From NCBI GenBank assembly GCA_016282745.1, contig JAEELL010000132.1, forward strand, positions 1 through 41,950: a stretch of DNA of 41,950 nucleotides, in the 5' to 3' direction. The notes beneath the pieces were generated by a model. That model saw only the letters and a program-made list of their open reading frames with translations, had not been told where the DNA came from and did no database searches. Positions within the stretch are counted from its first letter, which is position 1; the number at the start of each line of letters is the position of its first letter. The translations under genes were made by a program, and so were the position numbers. Positions 8,351-18,965 of this stretch are shown piece by piece. This DNA is from Lachnospiraceae bacterium. GTDB taxonomy: Bacteria; Bacillota; Clostridia; Lachnospirales; Lachnospiraceae.

Positions 8351-11300
8351 CTATTTTTTTACTTTAACTGTCTTTTTTGAAGACCACTTAGAAAAATATT
8401 TCTGACCATTAACAACCTTTACAACTCTTACTCTGACAAAATATTTTTTCTTTGAAAGTTTCTTAAGAACAGCGCTAGTCTTTTTGAACTTTTTAGTCTC
8501 AGTACCTTTCTTGAAGTTTTTACTTGTTGAATAAGATACTTCGTAATAACTTGCTCCTGAAACTGAATTGTAAGTAACCTTAATTTGCTTGTTATTTTTA
8601 GCTCTTAAAGCTTTCTTAATCTTAGTGCCAGAAACATTTACAGCGTGTGAATCCTGATTATTTGAAGAATCATTATTTACAGATGATCCGTTACTACTGT
8701 CACTATTGCTTGTGTTTCCTGAACTGTTACTTCCAGACTGCTGGTTATTGTTATTTCCACTAATATTTGAACCATTACCTGAAGACTGATTTGTAGTCTG
8801 CTGATTATTTGAATTATTATTATTATTCACAGTAGTTTTTGGTTCTCCACCATTTCCTCCTGTAGGCGGTTCTACATGAGAAGTTGTTGGTGGTTCAATA
8901 TTAGGTATTGTAGTTTCAACAACAGGACCTTTAATTGAAATATTTGCTGATGCACTTGCTACAACTACTCCATCGCGGTATGCGTTACACGTAATTGTAA
9001 TCTTATTTCCATCTGCAGGTGCTTTTAATGCAGTAACACGACCACACTCATCTACAGTTGCACAATTTTCATTACTTGATTTAAATTCTATATAGTTATC
9101 AGTAATCAAACCAAAGTCATCAGCATTTTCAACAGCAGTAATTTTGTGTTCAGATCCAAATTCATTATACATATATGATAATATGTTTCTTATTTCACCA
9201 GTCTCTAAACTCGCTGATCTAAGTGATATTTTCTGTACATCTGCATTAACATGAACATTTAATACCGTACCGTTAGCTTCAGCAGTACCTTCTATCGGAT
9301 ATACCGTCAAAGTTGTTCTTTCAAGCCTCACTCCATCAATATACAATTTCTTATTTTCAGGTTCAACTTTAACACTTAACTTTTTGCCAACCTCAGTAAC
9401 TGCATTAATTTCATTTGTACTTATATCATCAGAAAAATCATAAAAGAGAATCAATCCGTTTGTACCTCTGATGTACAAATCATCACCGTCTTTTAACTGA
9501 TTTCCATCTGCATCATAAAGTAACACTTTCAAATCAGAAGAAACAACATTAAAATGTTGCATAACAATACACTTTCCTGAAGCACTTCTAAATTCTATAT
9601 CTGTAGAGCCAAATGATAATGCGTTAACAGTATATGTAAGTTTAGTGTGATTTTCATTCATCTTCACATCAGATACAGATACTATACTGTCATCCAAAAC
9701 ATTAACTATTACATTATCAGGATATTTTTCAACATTTTCTGCAGTTCCTGAGTTAGTGATATTTAACGTAAACTGTGCTGACGTATTATAACACATATCT
9801 TTTGTACTACCATCCAATGAAAGGTTTGTAATTGGCGAGCAAACTTTAATATAGAATTTCTTCGTAACAGTTCCTGCTGATACTTCAACTAAAGTATCAC
9901 CATATTTTCCCTTTACTGTGCTGAAATCTAATGACATATGATCATCAGCCACTTTAATATTTGAGATATTATCTTCACCGTTAAGTATTCTCCACTCAGG
10001 AATATCTGTTATCTTTTCTCCGATGAAATATCCAATAAAATCAGGTGTTATAGTATATTTTTTTGACTCATTTCCCGGCACATACAGATTACCATTACAT
10101 AAATTATCAATTTCAATATCCGTACATGTGTTTTCTTTAACATCAATGATATAATCAGCATCCGCATTAGTAGTTCTGCCGGTTACAATACTGTTTTTAA
10201 AACTAATTACTGAGTTAAGCTGAACAGATAGCTGTTTAGATTCCTCAACGCCTGCCAAAGTCAATTTATATGAACTTGCGACAACAGAACTAGTTGTCTC
10301 TTTTAAAGGATTACTATAATATACTCTACGTGAATCAGTGCTCATAGTAGGTATCAAAGCAACTCCCGTTGTATTACCTACTAAAACGCTCTCTTTATCA
10401 TTATAAGTATATACTTCATTTCCAATTTTAACAGTATTAATAGCACATCCGGTTTGAGCAGGACATACATTAAATGGAATAACAAGATCTCCATTTACCA
10501 ATACTGTAGCCTTTTGGAAAGTCTTATCTACTACGATACCCGGAATAGAAGCTGTAACAAAGTATATTTTTTTGCCCGCACTATTTTGAGTAACGTGTAC
10601 CGGAACATCTTCAAGAAATCTTGCATCAGTAGTTAAAGCATCTTCAGATAGAGACTGTGAAGAATAAAAAGCTTCCTCATCAATTGTACAACTGTCAGGT
10701 ATTTTTAATGTAGAAATTCTATAACATAATCCAAAACAATCCCTTTGTATGTATCCTAAAGTTTTTGGGAAAGTTGCAATTCGAAGATACTCACATCTAT
10801 AAAAAGTTTCCCTAAACAATACTGATACTTTTGAATCTGCATTTAATTCAAACGACTTAATATTAGCATGTCTAAATGCAGCTCTTCCAATATATTCCAA
10901 CGAGGATGCATTTGTTGCAATAATTTCACAGAGGCCTGAATTTGGAATGGCAAAGCCACCCTCCGCCCTAACACACTCATCAAATGCATATTCTCCAATA
11001 TACTTCAACGTTGATGGCAACGTGATTTTTTTCAAGCCAGAACAATATCTGTAAGCACCATCACAAATATACTCCAATTTTTGTGGAATATCATCCATCT
11101 TAAGAGAAACGCAATTAAAAAATGCTTCGTTACCAATCTTTGTAACATTCTCACTCATCTCAACATGTCTCAATCCACCATAAATGTCCAACTCAGGATT
11201 TTCAAGCGTTTCCAGTTTCGGTAATTGATTTTCTAAATTCCTTTTCTCGCATGAACAATATTTAAATGTTCTATCCGGTATTTCAGTAAGACAATCCGGT

Positions 11301-12988
11301 AAATATGCTTCTTCCAAAGCTTCACATGATTCAAATACAGAGGTACCAAGAGCTAATTCTCTACATCTACTTAAATCTACATATTCAAGACCCAAAGTTG
11401 CTGAACGCTCTTTGTTAACTACTGTAGCTCCCTCTATTTCCTCTTCAGTATATATTGTAATATTATTATTCATATCAAAAGAATCAGGGTTTATATATAC
11501 TACTCGTCCATAATAATACTTCTCATTCGTAGATGAATAAACAGTATATTTCTTTGCACCAGCAAAATATTTATCACTCACATCATCCCAAGATGATATT
11601 CTTGTCAAATAAAATGATTGAATATAATCTTCATCTTTAGAACACGAAAAGAATGCCTTATTACCTATACTAATAAGATTCTTAGGAGCTACAATCCTTC
11701 TTAAATTATTGCAGTACTCAAAAGCACTCTCATCAATCGATAAGGATATATTGGCATTATCTTCATTTGCAGTTGGGAAAGTGACAGAAGCCAAGTTGGT
11801 GCCTTTAAAACAATATGCTCCGATTCTTTTTTCTTGTTTAATATCCAAGTCCTCAACAAAATCAGCTATTTCAACTTCTTCCAAGTCAGAATCTCTAAAA
11901 CAGCTATTTCCTATATCCCTTACCTTAGGTGGAATATATGCCTTTGTAGCATCACTAGCGGCAAAACAGTATTCACCGAGTGTTTCAAGTTTAGTCAAAT
12001 TTCTGAGAAACTCAGTATTTTCATATGCACCACCCTGAAAAGCTGCATAACCAATTGATTCAATTGAAGTTGGAAGCTTAATATTTTTCAAATTCCAACA
12101 TCCATCAAATACAGCTTTTTTAATTGCTGTCATCTTAGTATTTTTTGACAAATCAATAGATACAAGTCCACTCTGACTAAAAGCATTTTCTCTGATATCA
12201 GTTATTGCAGCCGGAATTACGATTGATAATAACGATGTATTTTTAGAGAAACAACCTGCAGGAATAGCTCTCATTCCACTTCCGAGAGTAACACTGCTAA
12301 GTGATTTACATCCTTTAAAAACATCTGTTCCAATTCCGTTATCAAGATCTTCGTCCGCATTTTCACTCAATGCATCTAATCCATCAGGAATAACAATAGA
12401 CTTTAAAGAATCACAACTCTGAAAAGCTCCGTTACCGATTTTTATTAAAGAATCAGGTAATGTTATATTATCAAGAGATGTACACAACGCAAATGCTGTC
12501 TGCTTAATTTTGAGTAATCCTTCAGGAAAATTAATAGTCTTTAAATTACTACACTGCTCAAATGCAGCGTCTTCAATTTCAACAATTGTATTAGGAAGCA
12601 CAAAACTTTCAAATTCACATTTTTTAAATTCATTTGCATAAATATAATGTACTTTTGTGTTAGAAAGATCCATCGATTTTGCTTTAACAGCAAATCCTAA
12701 ACCTTTAACATCAGAAATGCCTGGATATCCGGAAAAATTCAAGTCTCCGTTATAACTCTTTAATTCACCGAATGTAAAATTCTTACCTTTTCCGATAATT
12801 TGCTTTAAAGCTGCTAACAATTCAGAATCTTCAATCATTCTGGAATCTACAATTTCATCATCCGAATATGCTAATGGATTATTATCAGCTTTTATTTCAA
12901 TCTTATTGTTAAAAAAAACTGTATTAACAGGTGACACAGAAAGTGCTGCTACCAAAAATACACTAACTATTTTTTTAATAACCTTCAT
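8351..12988 (-). CDS. Giant secreted BspA-type leucine-rich repeat protein
   Basis: A 1545-residue secreted protein. A signal peptide (about residues 1-35, hydrophobic core VSVFLVAALSVSPV) is followed by many BspA-type LRR repeats (about 85-770) of the form 'AFxxCxxLxxIxLPxxLxxIxxxAF', for example IGNGAFQSCDSLKSIVIPDG. Next comes a beta-rich region with bacterial Ig-like (Big_2-type) signs such as CATVDECGRVTAL, then a linker rich in Asn, Ser, Gln and Gly (about 1363-1446), and last a lysine-rich fibronectin-III-like domain ending KYFSKWSSKKTVKVKK. No LPXTG sorting motif is present, so surface attachment may depend on the basic C-terminus. The start ATG has AAGAAAGGA upstream. It is a paralogue of the gene just upstream and may be read from the same promoter. 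Likely role: adhesion or binding of host or plant material; inference only. Confidence 0.88.
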   Translation of the reverse strand: MKVIKKIVSVFLVAALSVSPVNTVFFNNKIEIKADNNPLAYSDDEIVDSRMIEDSELLAALKQIIGKGKNFTFGELKSYNGDLNFSGYPGISDVKGLGFAVKAKSMDLSNTKVHYIYANEFKKCEFESFVLPNTIVEIEDAAFEQCSNLKTINFPEGLLKIKQTAFALCTSLDNITLPDSLIKIGNGAFQSCDSLKSIVIPDGLDALSENADEDLDNGIGTDVFKGCKSLSSVTLGSGMRAIPAGCFSKNTSLLSIVIPAAITDIRENAFSQSGLVSIDLSKNTKMTAIKKAVFDGCWNLKNIKLPTSIESIGYAAFQGGAYENTEFLRNLTKLETLGEYCFAASDATKAYIPPKVRDIGNSCFRDSDLEEVEIADFVEDLDIKQEKRIGAYCFKGTNLASVTFPTANEDNANISLSIDESAFEYCNNLRRIVAPKNLISIGNKAFFSCSKDEDYIQSFYLTRISSWDDVSDKYFAGAKKYTVYSSTNEKYYYGRVVYINPDSFDMNNNITIYTEEEIEGATVVNKERSATLGLEYVDLSRCRELALGTSVFESCEALEEAYLPDCLTEIPDRTFKYCSCEKRNLENQLPKLETLENPELDIYGGLRHVEMSENVTKIGNEAFFNCVSLKMDDIPQKLEYICDGAYRYCSGLKKITLPSTLKYIGEYAFDECVRAEGGFAIPNSGLCEIIATNASSLEYIGRAAFRHANIKSFELNADSKVSVLFRETFYRCEYLRIATFPKTLGYIQRDCFGLCYRISTLKIPDSCTIDEEAFYSSQSLSEDALTTDARFLEDVPVHVTQNSAGKKIYFVTASIPGIVVDKTFQKATVLVNGDLVIPFNVCPAQTGCAINTVKIGNEVYTYNDKESVLVGNTTGVALIPTMSTDSRRVYYSNPLKETTSSVVASSYKLTLAGVEESKQLSVQLNSVISFKNSIVTGRTTNADADYIIDVKENTCTDIEIDNLCNGNLYVPGNESKKYTITPDFIGYFIGEKITDIPEWRILNGEDNISNIKVADDHMSLDFSTVKGKYGDTLVEVSAGTVTKKFYIKVCSPITNLSLDGSTKDMCYNTSAQFTLNITNSGTAENVEKYPDNVIVNVLDDSIVSVSDVKMNENHTKLTYTVNALSFGSTDIEFRSASGKCIVMQHFNVVSSDLKVLLYDADGNQLKDGDDLYIRGTNGLILFYDFSDDISTNEINAVTEVGKKLSVKVEPENKKLYIDGVRLERTTLTVYPIEGTAEANGTVLNVHVNADVQKISLRSASLETGEIRNILSYMYNEFGSEHKITAVENADDFGLITDNYIEFKSSNENCATVDECGRVTALKAPADGNKITITCNAYRDGVVVASASANISIKGPVVETTIPNIEPPTTSHVEPPTGGNGGEPKTTVNNNNNSNNQQTTNQSSGNGSNISGNNNNQQSGSNSSGNTSNSDSSNGSSVNNDSSNNQDSHAVNVSGTKIKKALRAKNNKQIKVTYNSVSGASYYEVSYSTSKNFKKGTETKKFKKTSAVLKKLSKKKYFVRVRVVKVVNGQKYFSKWSSKKTVKVKK

Positions 12989-13018
12989 TTGTTTTCCTTT
13001 CTTATTTTTTCTACAACA

Positions 13019-13043
13019 ATCGGGCGGTTATATACCGCCCGAT
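13019..13043 (-). terminator. GC-rich hairpin between the two LRR genes
   Basis: ATCGGGCGGT (13019-13028) pairs perfectly with ACCGCCCGAT (13034-13043), loop of 5. The T-tract on the minus strand is weak (TGTTGTAG), so it may be a partial terminator or an mRNA stabiliser between the two LRR genes rather than a full stop. Confidence 0.6.
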
Positions 13044-13074
13044 AATTATGCCAAATAACATCGAAAATGCATGT

Positions 13075-16000
13075 TTATTTAACTTTTACTTTCTTAGGGC
13101 TACTCCACTTACTGTATATTTTCTTTCCGCTTGTATTAGTTCCATAAGCTCTAATCTTGAAATAGTAAGTTTTCTTACTCTTAAGTTTCTTTTTAACATA
13201 ACTTGATTTTTTACCGGATTTAATTGTTGCGGCTTTCTTGTAACCCTTTTTCTTTTTAGTAGACATCTGAATTTCGTATCCTGATGCGCCCTTTACTAAT
13301 TTCCATTTTAAAGTTGCTTTCTTCTTTCCGGCTTTAATCTTCTTTATCTTAATCTTACCAAGAGATTTACCACTTATCTGACCACCGTAAACATCTTCTT
13401 TTTTAATTACCTTAACAGGAATTGAAAGTTTCTTTGATGTACTTCCGCCTTTAATAGATACTTTTACGGTTGTCTCTCCAACTTTTAATCCTTTTACAGA
13501 TACTACAACACTACCGTTTGAAACATTTATTGAAGCACTTACAATAGACTTATCAAATCCGCTAACCTCTTCACTTTCAATAATACAATTCTGAGGAGCA
13601 TAAATAATAGTCCACTCTGAAACTTCACCAACTGAAATCTCTGTCTTTCCACTGTATGACATATCAGTCAAATCCGGTTTGATTACAGATACAGTTGTTG
13701 ATGCAGAAGCCACAATTTCATTTCCGTTATAAGCAGTACATGTAATTGTAACACTCTTACCTTTTTCAGTAAGTTTTAATCCTTTTACATTTCCATAGTT
13801 ATCAACAGAAGCTGTGCTTGGATCACTCGATGTAAACTCAATTCTATTGTTTGTCAATCTGGCATAATTTTCAGCATTTGCTTCTGTAATCTTGTTGTCA
13901 GCAATATTTGGATCAGATTTTCCCGCATAAAAATCATTCTGCATATAATCAAATACGCTTACTGTTGTATCCAAAGGAATAGAAGATTTCTTTAAAGAAA
14001 TACCCTTTTTAGCTACATTTGCATCAACATCAAAATAAACAGTTACTCCATTGTTTGAAGAAGATCCTGCTGGAGGATAAAATGTAATCTTACCACTACC
14101 CTTTTTCAATGGTGCAATAGTTACTTTCTTTTTGCTTGTATCAACTTTTGTTGAAAAAAGATTTATTGGATATATATCGCAATTCATATCTTTATCCTGG
14201 AAACCGTTTGTATACTCATATGATAATACAACACTGTTTTTACCCTGAATACTTATTCTTGATCCATTCTGAACAATTTCATTAGCAGAATTCTTTAATA
14301 CAGGAACAACTCCATCCATGGCTACATTAACAGTACATTCTGAATAAGTATTAGATGCCAATGCTGTAACTCTAATCTTTGCAGTTCCTGCTGTCTTTCC
14401 AGTGAAATAAATCTTATAACTTCCATCTTGCAACATCTCATAACTTGTTACCTGAACAATCTCACTATCTGATGATGACACTTTTACAGAATCCGGATAT
14501 GTTGTTGAAAGACTGGTATAATCACTACTATATATAAGAGTAGCTGTAATTGAATCTGCATTACCTACCAAAAGTCCTTTTGAAGATTCACTAAGTTTAA
14601 CTGATTTAGCAGGTACTGTAACATTGATATAGAATTCCTTTGTAACAGGTCCTGCTGTAACAGATACTTTTGCTGTACCGTAAGTTGCATTTGCCTTCTT
14701 TGTAAATGAAGCAGATTTACCTCCATCAGCAACATTCATATCAATAAGTTCACTATTTGATTCAATTTTCCAAACAGGCAAATCAGTTATTTCACTATCA
14801 TCATAAGTAGGAACAAATGTAGGACTAATTGTTAATGCCTTACTTGAACTAATACTAATATTGTATTCCTGTTTTTCAGAACAATCGTTAAGTACAATTT
14901 CCTTACATGGATTTGCTGTAACATTTACAGCGTATGAAACTTCAGTACTTCTCTTTGCAACTCCATCAAGAAGTTTGAAATGTAATTCTGATGTTAACGA
15001 AACATTCTCTTTTCCAACTTCATGACCATATAACTTAGCTGCCCATGCTGGACACTCAATATTTTCACTTGAACCATTGACTGTATTTAATCCTTTAAAT
15101 TTGAACTTATCATTATACAATACAGGTTCGATTGCAACATTGTTTGTATTTCCTTCTAATTCACCAGTTGTTGAATTATAAGTATATTCTTTTTCTCCAA
15201 CCTTAACAGACTTTATACATGTTGGATTGTCCTTTACATAATTTGTAACAATATAAGGAAGAGTTAACTCTCCATTTAATCTTACTGTCTGATTCTTATC
15301 AACAAAACTGATTGAAATTGTCGGTACTTTTGCTGCGTAAATAAATTTTGATGTTGAAATATCATCATCAACGTAAATTGTCGCAGTTGAATCATAGTAT
15401 TTTGATGTAAAGTAACCATCAAAAGCATATAAATCAACAGTACAATTATCCGGAATAATTAAAGATTTCATTCTTGTAGTCTTCGCAAATGCTTTTGAGT
15501 ATACTTTTTTAACATTCTTTGAAAGTTTAGTAGATGTTAAGTACTGACAATTAGCAAATGTTGAACCTTTAATTGCATAAACAGGCGCATTTTCATTTAA
15601 GTTGAAACTTTCTAATGCACAATCTTCAAAAGCATCATCTCCAATGTAACCTAAGTTACTTGCATTCATAACATCAACTTTCTTCAATCCTATCTTAGGA
15701 ACCATTAAGCTGTCTGCAATACGTGAAGTTCCCTTAAATGCATATTTTCCTATACCTTTAACAGTACTTCCCAATGTTACTTTTGATAAACTTTCACATC
15801 CCGCGAATGCGTAATCACATATTTTTTCAAGTTTTTTAGGAAATCTGTCGATACCAGTATCTTCATTATAGAATGTCAGGTTGTGAGAATCTCTAAAGGC
15901 ACTAACTCCGATAACCTTTACATTTGGAGACATATCAACATATTTCAATCCTTTATACCATACTTCGTCAGGATCATTCTTAGCTAATGATCTAACAGTA

Positions 16001-17841
16001 GAGTTATTAGCCATTCTGACATCTGTAGAAGTATCTCTGAACATTTCTGCCGGTATTTCAACTAAGGAATCAGGAAGAATAACTGTATCCAAGTTGACAC
16101 ATCCCATAAATACACCTTCTCCGAACTCAGCATTAACACATTCAGAGAAATTAAGTTCTTTTACACCTTCAAAATACTGATAGTGCATTTTGTATTCGCC
16201 GGAAAGGTCTTTCAATTCATCTTCAGTCACTTTATCATGAGGAGTCTGAATAAATACTTCAAAATATGTACCTGTAGGTTTAGTTACATGAACATCGCTC
16301 CAGTCAATATACGCCATTGTTGGCTGATAGTATTTCTTATCTGCTGTTGTGAAAATAGTCTCACCTGATGTTCCCTCAGCACTGTAATCGTAGATTTTAT
16401 TTATGTCAGTCATGTAATAACGTCTCATTGTATATCCGCATTTATCTCTTTCCCAATCTGTAAATGCTCTTCCACAATCTGCAAATGCCTCATCACCAAT
16501 CTTAACAAGGTTTCTTGGGAATTCAATATCACCGGCTAATGATATACATCCACTGAAAGCTCTGAATCCAATTTCAAAAGTACAGTTACTTCTGTCCTGG
16601 CTGTCTTTTGGGAAAATTATATTTGTTAATTTTTTACAATCCCTAAATGCATTTTTGCCAATGACCTTATTCATCTCACGCAAAGAATCTTCCGGAAAAT
16701 CTAAGAATGTAACAGCTTTAAGGCTTGAACAATCCTGAAATGCCGAATCTTCAATATTCATAACATTTTCCGGAATACTGAGAATTGTAAGGCCGGAATT
16801 TCTAAATGCGTTTGCTTTAATAGTCTCTAATTGTGTTAAACTTGCTAACTGATCTCCTTTTTCCAATCTTACACAATTTTCAAATGCGCTTTCATCTATA
16901 GACTTAATGTTCTTTGGAAGTTTAATTGTCTGAAGATAATTACAATTAGCAAATGTAGAGGCTTTAATATATTCAATCTTAGTATTCTTTGAAATATCTA
17001 TAGTGTGAATAGAACTTCCGCAAAATGCACTTTCATCAATCCCAACAATCCATGAAGGAATATTGATACTTGTAAGTGAATCTGTATCCTGTAAAAATGC
17101 TGCAGGAATTACAGTCATGTTTCTACCGAAAGTTACACTTTCAAGAGAGGTACATCCGGAAAAAACGTTAATCCCAATACCTATTTCACCTTCATCTGCT
17201 GATGCCTCAGATGCAGCTTTGATTTTATCAGGAATAATTACTTCTTTTAACGATGTACAGTTTGCAAATGATTCATTTCCAAGTAACTCAAGATCATCAG
17301 GAAAATCTATTTCCTTAAGAGCTTCACACTTATTAAAAGCTCCGTTATGAATCTTTGTTACACTTTCAGGAATATTAATTTCTGAAAGATTATGACACTG
17401 CGAAAAAGCGTGTTCACCGATTTCTTCCAATCCATCAGGCAACACAACTTTCTTAAACTTACATTCAAGAAATTCGTATTTGTTAATCTTTTCTACTGAT
17501 GTACCCGACAAATTAATTGATTTTGCATTAATTGCATAACCTAATCCAGTCAAATCATAGATATTTGATTTGCCGGAAAGATCAATGTCACCGGTATAAT
17601 TCTTTAAATCTTTTCCTTTGAAAGACTTTCCATTATTAATTATGTCTTTCAATGCTGCCAACAAATTGGCGTCCCTAATCATAGTTCCGTCAACAGTGAC
17701 TTCATCTTTGTTTTCCCAGTCATCAACATTAGAAACCGCATATACATTCTTTGTTCCAACTAAATCCGTAACGGAAACAGAAGTAAATGTAACTGCTGTC
17801 GCTAACATGACACTTAAAGTTTTCTTGATATATTTATGCAT
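13075..17841 (-). CDS. Giant secreted BspA-type leucine-rich repeat protein (paralogue)
   Basis: A 1588-residue paralogue of the neighbouring LRR protein with the same plan: signal peptide (about 1-35, core LSVMLATAVTFTSVSV), BspA-type LRRs (about 100-800, for example GEHAFSQCHNLSEINIPES), a long Ig-like region (about 800-1490, with STASVDNYGNVKGL as a Big_2-type mark) and a very basic fibronectin-III-like C-terminus (about 1495-1588, ending IYSKWSSPKKVKVK). It lacks the Asn/Ser/Gln linker of its neighbour. I choose the ATG at 17839-17841 (MHKYIKKTLS) since AAGAAGGGGG precedes it; the longer reading would begin upstream of the predicted transcription start. A clear promoter lies at 17889-17917. 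No sorting motif is visible. Surface display is inferred from the signal peptide and family. Confidence 0.88.
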   Translation of the reverse strand: MHKYIKKTLSVMLATAVTFTSVSVTDLVGTKNVYAVSNVDDWENKDEVTVDGTMIRDANLLAALKDIINNGKSFKGKDLKNYTGDIDLSGKSNIYDLTGLGYAINAKSINLSGTSVEKINKYEFLECKFKKVVLPDGLEEIGEHAFSQCHNLSEINIPESVTKIHNGAFNKCEALKEIDFPDDLELLGNESFANCTSLKEVIIPDKIKAASEASADEGEIGIGINVFSGCTSLESVTFGRNMTVIPAAFLQDTDSLTSINIPSWIVGIDESAFCGSSIHTIDISKNTKIEYIKASTFANCNYLQTIKLPKNIKSIDESAFENCVRLEKGDQLASLTQLETIKANAFRNSGLTILSIPENVMNIEDSAFQDCSSLKAVTFLDFPEDSLREMNKVIGKNAFRDCKKLTNIIFPKDSQDRSNCTFEIGFRAFSGCISLAGDIEFPRNLVKIGDEAFADCGRAFTDWERDKCGYTMRRYYMTDINKIYDYSAEGTSGETIFTTADKKYYQPTMAYIDWSDVHVTKPTGTYFEVFIQTPHDKVTEDELKDLSGEYKMHYQYFEGVKELNFSECVNAEFGEGVFMGCVNLDTVILPDSLVEIPAEMFRDTSTDVRMANNSTVRSLAKNDPDEVWYKGLKYVDMSPNVKVIGVSAFRDSHNLTFYNEDTGIDRFPKKLEKICDYAFAGCESLSKVTLGSTVKGIGKYAFKGTSRIADSLMVPKIGLKKVDVMNASNLGYIGDDAFEDCALESFNLNENAPVYAIKGSTFANCQYLTSTKLSKNVKKVYSKAFAKTTRMKSLIIPDNCTVDLYAFDGYFTSKYYDSTATIYVDDDISTSKFIYAAKVPTISISFVDKNQTVRLNGELTLPYIVTNYVKDNPTCIKSVKVGEKEYTYNSTTGELEGNTNNVAIEPVLYNDKFKFKGLNTVNGSSENIECPAWAAKLYGHEVGKENVSLTSELHFKLLDGVAKRSTEVSYAVNVTANPCKEIVLNDCSEKQEYNISISSSKALTISPTFVPTYDDSEITDLPVWKIESNSELIDMNVADGGKSASFTKKANATYGTAKVSVTAGPVTKEFYINVTVPAKSVKLSESSKGLLVGNADSITATLIYSSDYTSLSTTYPDSVKVSSSDSEIVQVTSYEMLQDGSYKIYFTGKTAGTAKIRVTALASNTYSECTVNVAMDGVVPVLKNSANEIVQNGSRISIQGKNSVVLSYEYTNGFQDKDMNCDIYPINLFSTKVDTSKKKVTIAPLKKGSGKITFYPPAGSSSNNGVTVYFDVDANVAKKGISLKKSSIPLDTTVSVFDYMQNDFYAGKSDPNIADNKITEANAENYARLTNNRIEFTSSDPSTASVDNYGNVKGLKLTEKGKSVTITCTAYNGNEIVASASTTVSVIKPDLTDMSYSGKTEISVGEVSEWTIIYAPQNCIIESEEVSGFDKSIVSASINVSNGSVVVSVKGLKVGETTVKVSIKGGSTSKKLSIPVKVIKKEDVYGGQISGKSLGKIKIKKIKAGKKKATLKWKLVKGASGYEIQMSTKKKKGYKKAATIKSGKKSSYVKKKLKSKKTYYFKIRAYGTNTSGKKIYSKWSSPKKVKVK

Positions 17842-17888
17842 AAATATACCCCCTTCTTTTTTATTCATAATTAAATGCATCTTTTTAG

Positions 17889-17917
17889 ATGATACCATAA
17901 AATGCCTTTTATAACAA
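17889..17917 (-). promoter_or_regulatory. Sigma-A promoter of the LRR genes
   Basis: On the minus strand TTGTTA (17912-17917) and TATCAT (17889-17894) are separated by 17 bp. Its position supports the start codon at 17841 for the first LRR gene. Confidence 0.55.
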
Positions 17918-18010
17918 TAGTCTCGAATTGCATATTAAAGCTCTGTTTTACTATTGTTCTTGCCAATTACAGTCCTTTATTTTGCCACTATTTTCGCCAA
18001 ACAAAAAAAA

Positions 18011-18081
<71 letters not shown>

Positions 18082-18096
18082 TTTTTAACAGGGTTT

Positions 18097-18125
18097 ATAA
18101 TAACATATTTAATATTATTTTTCAA
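18097..18125 (-). promoter_or_regulatory. Promoter of tRNA-Thr
   Basis: On the minus strand TTGAAA (18120-18125) and TATTAT (18097-18102) are 17 bp apart, about 15 bp upstream of the tRNA. Confidence 0.65.
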
Positions 18126-18179
18126 CAACAAAATATGCTTTTTTCGCTTTCAGCGTAACTATTCAGCCTTTCAGCTCTA

Positions 18180-18920
18180 TCAGTTCATTCTCTGTCTGAC
18201 AATCTCAAAAGCAAGTACACCTGTAGCCACAGACGCATTAAGTGAGTCTATATCTCCATGCATAGGAATAGACGCCACATAATCACAGTTTTCTCTAACC
18301 AGTCTGCTAACGCCTTCGCCTTCATTTCCAATTACCAGTCCTATAGGTCCTTTTAAATCCAGGTCGTACATGGAATTTCCACCCATGTCCGCGCACACAA
18401 ACCATAATCCCTGCTTCTTCAATTCTTCTATAGTCTTTGATATATTTGTCACCTTTGCTACAGGGGTAAAATTAAGAGCTCCTGCAGAAGTTCTTGCAAC
18501 TGTAGCAGTTAAACCTACTGCTCTTCTCTTTGGAATAATCACTCCATGTGCCCCCGCAAGATTCGCAGTTCTGATAATCGCTCCAAGATTATGAGGATCT
18601 TCGATATTATCAAGAATGATAATAAATGGTGGTTCCTGCTTATTTGCTGCATTTTCAAGTATATCCTCAACAGAGGCGTACTTATAGGCCGCTGCATAGG
18701 CTATAACACCCTGATGTTTTTTTGTTTTAGATATCTGATCAAGACGCTCTCTTTTAACAAAATTAATAATAACATCATTCTTCTTGGCTTCTCTTATAAT
18801 AGTCTGAATGCTGCCATCCTCATTTCCTTCTGCGACAAACAACTTATCAATTGTCTTTCCTGAACGAAATGCTTCCAAAACCGCATTTCTTCCTTCTATT
18901 GTAAATTCTTCGTATCTCAT
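18180..18920 (-). CDS. rlmB: 23S rRNA 2'-O-methyltransferase of the RlmB/TrmH family
   Basis: A 246-residue SPOUT-class methyltransferase. The N-terminal substrate-binding domain begins with EGRNAVLEAFRSGKTIDKLF, and the SPOUT knot motifs follow: ILDNIEDPHNLGAIIRTANL, IGLVIGNEGEGVSRL and IPMHGDIDSLNASVATGVL. Family knowledge points to methylation of a guanosine ribose in 23S rRNA (G2251 in E. coli numbering), although some close relatives act on other sites. The ATG has AAGGAT upstream. It follows mrnC by 45 bp in the cysS-mrnC-rlmB order that is conserved in Clostridia. Confidence 0.92.
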   Translation of the reverse strand: MRYEEFTIEGRNAVLEAFRSGKTIDKLFVAEGNEDGSIQTIIREAKKNDVIINFVKRERLDQISKTKKHQGVIAYAAAYKYASVEDILENAANKQEPPFIIILDNIEDPHNLGAIIRTANLAGAHGVIIPKRRAVGLTATVARTSAGALNFTPVAKVTNISKTIEELKKQGLWFVCADMGGNSMYDLDLKGPIGLVIGNEGEGVSRLVRENCDYVASIPMHGDIDSLNASVATGVLAFEIVRQRMN

Positions 18921-18965
18921 ATTTATCCTTGTTTTTTAATAATAACAAACTATCAGTTGCTTGAA

